A stretch of 6,888 bases of DNA from an uncultured Clostridia bacterium (GTDB taxonomy: Bacteria; Bacillota_A; Clostridia; Christensenellales; Aristaeellaceae), in assembly GCA_946613955.1 (NCBI GenBank), contig CAMOGC010000087.1:1-6888 (forward strand), written 5' to 3'. The first letter of the stretch is position 1. Each line of letters begins with the position of its first letter. Under the pieces are notes generated by a model. The model had not been told where the DNA came from. It did not search any database and saw nothing but the letters and a program-made list of their open reading frames with translations. This document shows positions 1-6,109 of the stretch, piece by piece. The translations under genes were made by a program, and so were the position numbers.

Positions 1-4
1 CCGA

Positions 5-40
5 TTCGCAGGGAAATGGACTTCACGGGTTCGCTGCGAA
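5..40. repeat. Short inverted repeat at the left edge
   Basis: TTCGCAG (5-11) and CTGCGAA (34-40) are a perfect 7-bp inverted repeat separated by 22 bases. It could be part of a hairpin or operator belonging to whatever lies left of the window. At this length it could also be chance. Confidence 0.25.
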
Positions 41-87
41 AAGGATTACGCGGGAGAGAAATCCGCGGGGCGGCGATGAGCGCCGCC
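39..87 (-). terminator. Possible weak terminator downstream of yfbR
   Basis: Just after the yfbR stop, the minus strand can form a perfect 7-bp hairpin (69-75 with 81-87, 5-base loop) and then a 5-bp hairpin (49-53 with 63-67), followed by TAATCC and four T. The U-tract is short and interrupted, so the call is tentative. The rest of bases 1-109 shows no gene that can be supported. Confidence 0.3.
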
Positions 88-109
88 GGAGCGGAGCCTT
101 CGCCCCCGC

Positions 110-697
110 TCAGACAGAAGGATGGTTCAGCTCGTCCAGGGTCATATCGAAGGCGGGGAGGAAGTCCCGAAGGAAATCCTGCACCTCCGGCAGGGGATGG
201 TTTTCCAGGGTCTTCCGGATATTTTCGGAAGCGTAATCAAATTCCCGGTTGCCGGCCCGCTGCTCCTCCAGGCATTTGATATAGGCGCTGATCTTATCCG
301 CGGCCTTGACAATGGTTTTATCGTAGCCGGGGGCCTGGCGAAGATAAGGTTCGAAGGCGGGCCTCATCTCCTCCGGCAGGAGGGTCAGGAGCCGGTCGGC
401 GGAGAGATCCTCCAGCCGGCGATAGGCGCCCCGGAGCTCCTGGGAATGATATTTCACGGGGGTCGGAAGATCGCCGGTCATGACCTCGGTGGCGTCATGA
501 TAGACGGCGAGGGACAGGACATGCTCCGGGTTCACCTCCCGGCCATAGCGATCCCGGCCGAGAACGGCAATGGCATGGGCGATCATGGCCACCTGGAGGG
601 AATGCTCCGCGTCGTTTTCCGGCTGGGTATTCCGCATGAGGGACCAGCGGGAGATGAGCCGCAGGCGGGAAAGATAGGCAAAGAAGGAATACGTCAA
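110..697 (-). CDS. yfbR: YfbR-type HD-domain 5'-deoxynucleotidase
   Basis: The predicted 195-residue protein closely resembles the E. coli 5'-deoxynucleotidase YfbR (about 199 aa), a cytoplasmic metal-dependent phosphohydrolase that dephosphorylates deoxyribonucleoside 5'-monophosphates. The family's residues are all visible: R17-W18 in a SRWSLMRN segment, H32 in AEHSLQVA, the HD pair H67-D68 followed by E71 (YHDATEV), D76 in GDLPTPVK, and the last metal ligand D134 in KAADKISAYIKCLEE. The start is inferred as TTG at 697. It places the protein at family length, sits 10 bases after a GGAG in the end of the preceding gene, and the next in-frame ATG (M21) would remove R17-W18. The frame stays open upstream into the ABC gene, but that stretch is not YfbR-like. 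It begins 7 bases after the ABC stop codon, so it is probably co-transcribed and perhaps translationally coupled. The family is clear; the true substrate is inferred. Confidence 0.9.
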   Translation of the reverse strand: MTYSFFAYLSRLRLISRWSLMRNTQPENDAEHSLQVAMIAHAIAVLGRDRYGREVNPEHVLSLAVYHDATEVMTGDLPTPVKYHSQELRGAYRRLEDLSADRLLTLLPEEMRPAFEPYLRQAPGYDKTIVKAADKISAYIKCLEEQRAGNREFDYASENIRKTLENHPLPEVQDFLRDFLPAFDMTLDELNHPSV

Positions 698-704
698 AAT
701 CCAA

Positions 705-2612
705 TCACTCCAATTCAAAAGCGCCGGTATACAGCTGATAATAGACGCCGCGATCGGCGATAAGCTTATCATGGGTGCCGCGCTCGATGATCCGCCCGTG
801 ATCGAGGACCATGATAACATCCGAATTCATGACGGTCGAGAGACGATGGGCGATGACAAAGACCGTGCGCCCCCGCATGAGCCGATCCATGCCGCGCTGG
901 ACGATGGCCTCGGTCCGGGTATCGATGGAGGAGGTGGCCTCATCGAGAATCATGACCGGCGGATCGGCCACGGCCGCCCGGGCGATGGCCAGCAGCTGGC
1001 GCTGGCCCTGGGACAGGTTGGCGCCGTTGTTGGTCAGCTCCGTCTGGTAACCGGAGGGCAGGCGGACGATGAAATCATCGGCGCCGGCCAGCTTCGCCGC
1101 GGCGATACACTCCTCGTCCGTCGCGTCCAGCTTGCCGTAGCGGATGTTTTCCATGACGGTGCCGGTAAAGAGATTCGTTTCCTGCAGCACCAGGCCGAGG
1201 GAACGGCGCAGATCCGCCTTTTTGATCTTGTTAATGTTGATGCCGTCATAGCGGATTTTTCCGTCGGCAATGTCATAGAAACGGTTGATCAGGTTGGTGA
1301 TGGTGGTTTTACCGGCGCCGGTGGCCCCGACAAAGGCGACCTTCTGGCCGGGACGGGCGTAGATGGTAATATCGTGCAGCACGTCCTTGCCCGGCTCGTA
1401 ACCAAAGTCCACGTGGTCCAGGGTCACATCCCCCCGCAGGCGCGTATAGGTGGTTCCGCTGCCATCGGTATGCGGATGCTTCCAGGCCCACAGGCCGGTA
1501 TGCTCCGGGGTTTCCGTAAGCGTTCCGTCTTCCTTCTCGCGGGCGTTGACCAGGGTCACATATCCCTCGTCCGTCTCCGGGGCCTCATCCATGAGGGCGA
1601 AGATCCGGGCGGCGCCGGCCATGGCCATGACGATGGCGTTGGCCTGCTGGGAAAGCTGGTTTACGTTCCCGGTAAACTGGCGGCACATATTCAGGAAGGG
1701 GATGACGATCGAGATGGAAAAGGCCATGCCGGAGAGGCTGATGTTCTGAACGCCGCCGAGGAGGAAGAGCCCGCCCGCCACCGCGCAGACCACATAGAGG
1801 ATGTTGCCGATATTATTGATAATGGGGCCCAGAATGTTGGCGTAGGCATGGGCCCGGCGGGAAACATCAAAAAGCCCGTCATTGATCCGGTCGAAGTCTT
1901 CCAGGCAGCGCTGCTCATGATTGAAGACCTTGACCACCTTCTGGCCCGCCATCATTTCCTGCACGAAGCCCTCGGCCTGGCCGGTCTGCTTCTGCTGGGC
2001 GATGAAATAGCGGGCGCTTCCGCCGCCGACCTTCCGGCTGACCAGGAGCATGATCACCACGCCGACCGCGACGATGAGCGCCATCCAGACGGAATAATAC
2101 AGCATCAGCACGGTTACGGAAATGACGATGGTGCCGGAGGAGATAAACTGGGGAATGGTCTGGGAAACCAGCTGGCGAAGGGCATCCATGTCGTTGGTAT
2201 AGTAGGACATGATGTCCCCGTACTTATGGGTGTCAAAATAGCGGATGGGCAGGCGCTGCATGCCGCTGAACATGATTTTGCGGAATTTGTTCAGAAAACC
2301 CTGGGTTATGAAGGCACCCATCTGGGTATGGGCCGTCACGGCGGCCAGGGAAAGGACATAGAGCGTCACAAGCAGAAGAATCAGCCGGTGAATCTCCGGG
2401 GAGGCTTCCGTCCAGCCGTTTTCCACCAGGTACCATTGCTCGATGGCGGCGATGACCTTCTGGGTCAGGATGGAGGGGATCGTCGCCACGATGGCGGAGA
2501 ACAGGATGCAGACGATCATGGCCGGCATCAGCCGGGGATAGAACCGGAAGAGCTGCCGGATGACCCGGCGGAGCTGGGAGGGGGACGGCTTTTTCACAGG
2601 CGGACGGCTCAC
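705..2612 (-). CDS. ABC exporter half-transporter, catalytically competent subunit of a heterodimer
   Basis: This 635-residue protein fuses a six-helix exporter membrane domain (hydrophobic segments near 28-50, 77-95, 155-174, 176-192, 262-287 and 293-307) to an ATPase domain from about 395. The nucleotide-binding motifs are intact: Walker A GATGAGKTT (429-437), Q-loop Q477, signature LSQGQ (533-537), Walker B VMILDE with catalytic E558, D-loop SSID, and switch H589 in AHRLST. The signature has Gln for the first Gly of LSGGQ, as in the competent subunit of TM287/288-like heterodimers. Residues about 345-395 form a longer than usual linker before the ATPase domain. The start is GTG at 2612, with a strong AGGAGG at 2622-2627 nine bases upstream. 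The GTGA overlap with the upstream ABC gene's stop implies coupled translation. It should pair with that neighbour to export an unknown lipophilic or drug-like substrate across the cytoplasmic membrane. The substrate cannot be read from sequence. Confidence 0.93.
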   Translation of the reverse strand: MSRPPVKKPSPSQLRRVIRQLFRFYPRLMPAMIVCILFSAIVATIPSILTQKVIAAIEQWYLVENGWTEASPEIHRLILLLVTLYVLSLAAVTAHTQMGAFITQGFLNKFRKIMFSGMQRLPIRYFDTHKYGDIMSYYTNDMDALRQLVSQTIPQFISSGTIVISVTVLMLYYSVWMALIVAVGVVIMLLVSRKVGGGSARYFIAQQKQTGQAEGFVQEMMAGQKVVKVFNHEQRCLEDFDRINDGLFDVSRRAHAYANILGPIINNIGNILYVVCAVAGGLFLLGGVQNISLSGMAFSISIVIPFLNMCRQFTGNVNQLSQQANAIVMAMAGAARIFALMDEAPETDEGYVTLVNAREKEDGTLTETPEHTGLWAWKHPHTDGSGTTYTRLRGDVTLDHVDFGYEPGKDVLHDITIYARPGQKVAFVGATGAGKTTITNLINRFYDIADGKIRYDGININKIKKADLRRSLGLVLQETNLFTGTVMENIRYGKLDATDEECIAAAKLAGADDFIVRLPSGYQTELTNNGANLSQGQRQLLAIARAAVADPPVMILDEATSSIDTRTEAIVQRGMDRLMRGRTVFVIAHRLSTVMNSDVIMVLDHGRIIERGTHDKLIADRGVYYQLYTGAFELE

Positions 2613-4372
2613 GCGGGCTCACCTCCTTCCGCTTCATCGGCGGAGACGCCGTGGGTTTGCTGGTCGTATACCTCGCGATAGATCGGGCTGGAGGCCAGAA
2701 GCTCCTCATGGGTTCCCACGGCGGTAACGCGCCCCTGATCCAGAACGAGGATCAGATCCGCGTCCTGCACGGAGGAGATGCGCTGGGCGATGATCAGCTT
2801 TGTCGTTTCGGGAATATAGGAGCGGAAGCCCTCGCGGATCAGCGCGTCCGTCCGGGTATCCACGGCGGAGGTCGAGTCATCCAGAATCAGGATTTTCGGG
2901 CGCTTGATCAGGGCCCGCGCGATGCACAGGCGCTGCTTCTGGCCGCCGGAAACGTTGCTGCCGCCCTGCTCGATGCGGGCGTCATACCCATCGGGGAAGG
3001 AAAGGATGAATTCCTCCGCCTGGGCCAGGCGGCAGGCTTCGGCAATCTCCTCATCCGTCGCGTCCGGCTTTCCCCAGCGGAGGTTTTCCTTCACCGTTCC
3101 GGCAAAAAGCTGGTTTTTCTGCAGCACCATGGCGACCGCGTCCCGCAGGACGGGGAGGGCGTAATCCCGCACATCCTCGCCGCCCACGCGGATGGTACCG
3201 GCGGTTACGTCATAGAGGCGGGGAATCAGCTGGACCAGGGTGGATTTGCTCGAACCGGTACCCCCGATGATGCCCACGGTGGATCCGGAGGGAATGGAGA
3301 GGGTGACGTCATGCAGGGCGTCCTGCTCTGCGGTTTTGGAATATTTAAAGGAAACGTGATCAAAGACGATCGATCCGTCCTTTACCTCGCGGAGGGGATT
3401 TTCCTTCTCCTTCAGGCCGGGGACGGTGTCGAGCACCTCGCAGATGCGCTTGACGCTTTCGGCGGACATGGTCAGCATGACATAGATAAAGGAAAGCATC
3501 ATCAGGCTCATGAGAATCTGCATCCCATAGGTCAGCATGGCGGAAATCTGGCCGACATCCAGGGCCGTGCCGTGGGTGGTGATGATCGTCCGGGCACCGA
3601 CGAGCAGGACGAAAACCGTATTAAAGTAGACGCAGAACTGCATGATCGGGTTATTCAGCGCCACGATGCGCTCCGCTTTGGTAAAATCCAGGGCAATGCT
3701 GTCGGACGCCTTGCCGAATTTGTCCGTTTCGTATTCCTCACGGGCGAAGCCCTTGACGACGCGCATGGCCTGCACGTTTTCCTCGATGGACTCGTTCAGC
3801 TTGTCATAGCGGCGGAACACCCGGCGGAAGGCGGGCATGGCCTTCCGGGCAATCAGGAAAAGCCCGCCGCCCAGAATCGGGATCACGACGGCAAAGGTCA
3901 GGGCCAGGCGCCCGCCCATGATGAAGGCCATGGTCACGGCGAAAATCAGCATCAGGGGGGAGCGGACCGCCGTACGGATGAGCATCATGAAGGCGATCTG
4001 GACATTGCCAACGTCCGTGGTCATCCGGGTGACCAGGGAGGAGGAGGAAAACTTGTCGATATTTTCAAAATCGAAGGTCTGCACCCGGGCAAAAAGATCA
4101 TGCCGCAGGTTGCGGGCAAAGCCGGCGGAGGCTTTGGCGCAGGTCGAGCCCGCGACGCTGCCGCAGGCGAGGGAGAGAACCGCCATGACCACCAGCAAAA
4201 GCCCCGTCCGCCAGACCAGGCTGATATCAGCGCCGGCCTTGATGCTGTTGACCAGATTGGCGGTTATGAAGGGGATGGTCGTTTCAATCACGACCTCGCC
4301 CGTGATAAAGATCAGGGTCAGGATCGTCGGCTTTTTGAATTCGCGAACACTTTGAAGCAGCTTTTTGAGCAT
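2609..4372 (-). CDS. ABC exporter half-transporter, degenerate-site subunit of a heterodimer
   Basis: This 587-residue protein has an N-terminal exporter membrane domain (segments near 16-37, 55-75, 130-152, 157-176, 241-262, 275-300) and a C-terminal ATPase domain from about 333. Its ATP site is visibly degenerate. Walker A reads GGTGSSKST (370-378), with Ser375 at the usual third Gly. Walker B ends ILILDD, so Asp499 replaces the catalytic Glu. Gln530 replaces the switch His (AQRISS). The Q-loop (Q418), signature VSGGQ (474-478) and D-loop are intact. That pattern is known from the non-hydrolysing subunits of heterodimeric exporters such as TM287, BmrC and LmrC. With the adjacent gene it should form one active and one silent ATP site, the active one using this protein's VSGGQ. 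The start is ATG at 4372, seven bases after AAGGA. The frame is open further upstream to 5029, but that stretch lies opposite cmk and is not transporter-like. It is the first gene of the leftward operon. Confidence 0.93.
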   Translation of the reverse strand: MLKKLLQSVREFKKPTILTLIFITGEVVIETTIPFITANLVNSIKAGADISLVWRTGLLLVVMAVLSLACGSVAGSTCAKASAGFARNLRHDLFARVQTFDFENIDKFSSSSLVTRMTTDVGNVQIAFMMLIRTAVRSPLMLIFAVTMAFIMGGRLALTFAVVIPILGGGLFLIARKAMPAFRRVFRRYDKLNESIEENVQAMRVVKGFAREEYETDKFGKASDSIALDFTKAERIVALNNPIMQFCVYFNTVFVLLVGARTIITTHGTALDVGQISAMLTYGMQILMSLMMLSFIYVMLTMSAESVKRICEVLDTVPGLKEKENPLREVKDGSIVFDHVSFKYSKTAEQDALHDVTLSIPSGSTVGIIGGTGSSKSTLVQLIPRLYDVTAGTIRVGGEDVRDYALPVLRDAVAMVLQKNQLFAGTVKENLRWGKPDATDEEIAEACRLAQAEEFILSFPDGYDARIEQGGSNVSGGQKQRLCIARALIKRPKILILDDSTSAVDTRTDALIREGFRSYIPETTKLIIAQRISSVQDADLILVLDQGRVTAVGTHEELLASSPIYREVYDQQTHGVSADEAEGGEPA

Positions 4373-4469
4373 CTTGCAATCCTTTCCGTAAAGATATCCA
4401 TGCCGCCGGCGAAAGCCCGCCGTCCGAAAGGGCACTCTTCCCGGAGGCGCCGGGCTCCCGGCGGAGAAA
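4373..4469 (-). promoter_or_regulatory. Structured GC-rich 5' leader of the ABC exporter operon
   Basis: The untranslated leader predicted from the minus-strand promoter is about 97 bases. It contains a perfect 6-bp hairpin (4448-4453 with 4458-4463, 4-base loop) and a competing 7-bp pairing of nearly the same strand segment (4458-4464) with 4403-4409. The two cannot form together. No U-tract follows either structure and no known riboswitch class is recognised, so a regulatory role is inference only. Confidence 0.3.
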
Positions 4470-4475
4470 CAATTC

Positions 4476-4504
4476 ATTATATCCTTTTTGTTGGGGGGAT
4501 TCAA
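4476..4504 (-). promoter_or_regulatory. Sigma-70-type promoter of the leftward ABC/yfbR operon
   Basis: Read on the minus strand, TTGAAT (4504-4499) is followed after exactly 17 bp by a perfect TATAAT (4481-4476). Transcription would start near 4469, giving a leader of about 97 bases before the ABC start codon at 4372. This is the only good promoter seen upstream of the three leftward genes. Confidence 0.7.
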
Positions 4505-4511
4505 GATGAAC

Positions 4512-4540
4512 TTGCGGGAAAAGAAGGAGAAGACTATAAT
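4512..4540 (+). promoter_or_regulatory. Sigma-70-type promoter of the rightward cmk operon
   Basis: TTGCGG (4512-4517) is followed after 17 bp by a perfect TATAAT (4535-4540). The predicted start near 4547 gives a leader of about 88 bases before the cmk ATG at 4635. The -35 box lies 7 bp from the -35 box of the divergent exporter promoter. A 6-bp inverted repeat (GGAGCG at 4549-4554, CGCTCC at 4569-4574) would form a hairpin at the very 5' end of this transcript. Confidence 0.7.
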
Positions 4541-4634
4541 AGGAAGAAGGAGCGAAAAGGACATGTTCCGCTCCGAAAGCAAAAACGAACACTCCACGGC
4601 CGAAAGACCGCGGGAAGAAGATCGGGAGGCAGAA

Positions 4635-5306
4635 ATGAGCCTGAATATTGCCATCGACGGGCCGGTGGGAGCCGGCAAATCCTCCATCGCTGACCAGGTG
4701 GCCGCGAAGCTCGGCATATTGCACCTGGACACGGGCGCCATGTATCGGGCCCTGGGGCTGCTGGCCCTGCGCAGGGGCATCGACCCAGAGGACGAGGAGA
4801 AGGTGGTCCGCCTTTGCGAGGGGATGGATCTGGACGTGGAAATCGGGGAAGAGGGGCAGCGGACGATCCTCGAGGGCGAGGATGTCAGCGCCCTGATCCG
4901 GACGCAGGAGGTCAGCATGGCCGCTTCCGCCGTGAGCAAATACGCGCGGGTGCGGGCGTGGATGGTGGCCCGCCAGCAGGCCCTGGCCGCGAAGCAGGAC
5001 ATGATTCTGGACGGCCGGGACATCTGCATGACGGTTTTGCCCGGGGCCGATGTGAAGGTCTATCTGACGGCCAGCGCCGAGGAACGGGCCCGCCGCCGTT
5101 GGCTCGAAACGCGGGAAAAGGGAGGAAAGGAAAGCTTTGAGGAGGTGCTCTCGGCCGTCAAAAAAAGGGACGACCAGGATATGAATCGCAAGGTCGAGCC
5201 TCTGCGGCAGGCACCGGACGCCTATTTGCTGGATTCCACGGACCTGAGCATGGATCAGGTGGTGGACAGGATCGTTAAAATGGCGGAGGCGAAGAAGCAT
5301 GGCTGA
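4635..5306 (+). CDS. cmk: (d)CMP kinase (cytidylate kinase)
   Basis: The 223-residue protein has the usual length and motif order of bacterial cytidylate kinase, a cytosolic enzyme that phosphorylates CMP and dCMP with ATP in pyrimidine nucleotide recycling. Visible motifs are the P-loop GPVGAGKSS (9-17), LDTGAMYRALG (31-41) of the CMP-binding region, IRTQEVSMAASAVS (88-101), DGRDI (126-130), the arginine-rich lid ERARRRWLETR (150-160), and RDDQDMNRKVEPLRQAPDA (178-196). The residues after DGRDI are Cys-Met where many homologues have Gly-Thr, a small variation. The start is ATG at 4635, five bases after GGGAGG (4624-4629). The frame is open upstream to 4488, but that 43- to 49-codon extension is lysine- and glutamate-rich, unlike Cmk, and carries the promoter. 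The gene's last 8 bases overlap the following acyltransferase gene, so the two are co-translated. Confidence 0.96.
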   Translation: MSLNIAIDGPVGAGKSSIADQVAAKLGILHLDTGAMYRALGLLALRRGIDPEDEEKVVRLCEGMDLDVEIGEEGQRTILEGEDVSALIRTQEVSMAASAVSKYARVRAWMVARQQALAAKQDMILDGRDICMTVLPGADVKVYLTASAEERARRRWLETREKGGKESFEEVLSAVKKRDDQDMNRKVEPLRQAPDAYLLDSTDLSMDQVVDRIVKMAEAKKHG

Positions 5307-6003
5307 GGCAAAAAAGACGCCGGAGGAAAAACGGCCGGAGGCCGCGCAGACCGGAGCCATCCGGAAAAAAGCCTCCGGGGACGAGATCTGCATGCGAAGG
5401 ACCCGGACCTATGAATGCCTGCGGGCGATGGCCGTGGTGCTGTTTCATACCGTTTTCCCCGTCCGGTATTACGGCATGGAGAAAGCCCGGCAGGAGATGC
5501 CGCTGGTCATTATCTCCAACCATGTTCACGCGCTGGATCCGGCCCTGGTGGCCTACCCGCTGCCGGCCGATCAGTGCTTTTTTCTGGCGAAGGAGGAGCT
5601 GGGGAAGAACCGGCTGGTTCACCGCTTTCTGTATCGGATGCACTGCATTTTCGTCCGGCGGCACCAGAGCGACATGGAGGCCATGCGGAACTGCCTGCGG
5701 GTGCTGAAGGAGAAAAAGCCGCTGGTGATCTTTCCCGAAGGCACCCGGCATCACGAAGGCCAGATGGAGCACATCGAGAACGGAACCGCCCTGATCGTCA
5801 TGCGCAGCCGGGCGACCCTGCTGCCCATGTATATCGACAAACCCCTGAAGCCTTTCCGGCGGGTCAACGTGACCATCGGCGACCCGATTCCCTACAACGA
5901 TCTGCTGGCGGAGGGGGTCAATTCCGAGAGCTGCGAAAAGCTGAATGAACGGATGCGGGAAACCTTCCGGGGAATGATCGCCGGGGCGGAAAAGCAAAAG
6001 TAA
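5299..6003 (+). CDS. plsC: PlsC-type 1-acyl-sn-glycerol-3-phosphate acyltransferase
   Basis: This 234-residue protein belongs to the lysophosphatidic acid acyltransferase family, which acylates lysophosphatidic acid to phosphatidic acid at the inner face of the membrane. Family blocks appear in order: the catalytic H-x4-D motif NHVHALD (H75, D80), block II FVRR (118-121), block III FPEGTR (145-150) that binds the glycerol phosphate, and block IV near LLPMYI (174-179). A hydrophobic stretch at about 41-55 may be the membrane anchor. The start at 5299 overlaps the end of cmk by 8 bases and has GGAGG (5285-5289) nine bases upstream. Residues 1-31 are highly charged and unlike the rest of the family; a later start at M32 (5392) would give a more typical 203 residues, so the start is less certain than the function. 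The cmk-plsC-ispH order supports the assignment. Some relatives act on other acyl acceptors. Confidence 0.88.
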   Translation: MAEAKKTPEEKRPEAAQTGAIRKKASGDEICMRRTRTYECLRAMAVVLFHTVFPVRYYGMEKARQEMPLVIISNHVHALDPALVAYPLPADQCFFLAKEELGKNRLVHRFLYRMHCIFVRRHQSDMEAMRNCLRVLKEKKPLVIFPEGTRHHEGQMEHIENGTALIVMRSRATLLPMYIDKPLKPFRRVNVTIGDPIPYNDLLAEGVNSESCEKLNERMRETFRGMIAGAEKQK

Positions 6004-6011
6004 TCAATTTT

Positions 6012-6039
6012 TTGAAAAAAAGTTGAAAAAAATTATTTT
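6012..6039 (+). promoter_or_regulatory. Possible promoter for ispH in an AT-rich island
   Basis: TTGAAA (6012-6017), one mismatch from the -35 consensus, is followed after 16 bp by TATTTT (6034-6039), a weak -10. It lies in a tract of T6, A7 and A7 runs; the two A7 runs are spaced 11 bp apart, which would favour bent DNA. The 106-base gap before ispH makes a separate promoter plausible, but read-through from plsC is equally possible. Confidence 0.38.
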
Positions 6040-6075
6040 CGCAGCAGGAATTCCGCGGAGCAAAGCGAAAATAAT
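6026..6075 (-). terminator. Minus-facing intrinsic terminator-like hairpin between plsC and ispH
   Basis: Bases 6032-6042 and 6065-6075 form a perfect 11-bp inverted repeat around a 22-base loop that itself contains the palindromes GGAATTCC and CCGCGG. Read on the minus strand, the stem is followed directly by six T, then CAAC and seven more T, the layout of a Rho-independent terminator. On the plus strand the A-runs precede the stem and no U-tract follows, so it would not terminate the cmk-plsC transcript in the standard way. No minus-strand gene is visible to the right in this window. Confidence 0.5.
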
Positions 6076-6109
6076 GAAGGAAGAGGAATCCGCATGAAAG
6101 GATGATGAA

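Noticed and set aside
16..279. An 87-codon plus-strand frame at the left edge
   Set aside because: Two thirds of it lies opposite yfbR, it is low-complexity Gly/Pro/Arg/Ser, and it has no ribosome binding site.
771..2681. A 636-codon open frame on the plus strand opposite the competent ABC subunit
   Set aside because: Its translation is rich in Gly, Asp, His and Ala with no recognisable domain, which is typical of the antisense frame of a GC-rich gene. The minus-strand frame carries every ABC motif.
4506..4634. In-frame upstream start of cmk at ATG 4506, behind a run of six G
   Set aside because: The added 43 residues are charged and unlike Cmk, the TATAAT promoter lies inside them, and ATG 4635 has a well-placed GGGAGG.
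2651..4693. A 680-codon open frame on the plus strand opposite the degenerate ABC subunit
   Set aside because: It has the same compositional signature of an antisense shadow and no motifs, and it runs across the divergent promoters into cmk.
4373..5029. N-terminal extension of the degenerate ABC subunit to 5029
   Set aside because: The extra 219 residues lie opposite cmk, cross both promoters and do not resemble transporter sequence. ATG 4372 has a proper ribosome binding site and gives family length.
6094..6105. Three-codon mini-ORF (ATG AAA GGA TGA) just upstream of ispH, preceded by purine-rich sequence
   Set aside because: It is too short to support as a gene, and its Lys-Gly codons are simply the ispH ribosome binding site. 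It could modulate initiation, but nothing here shows it.
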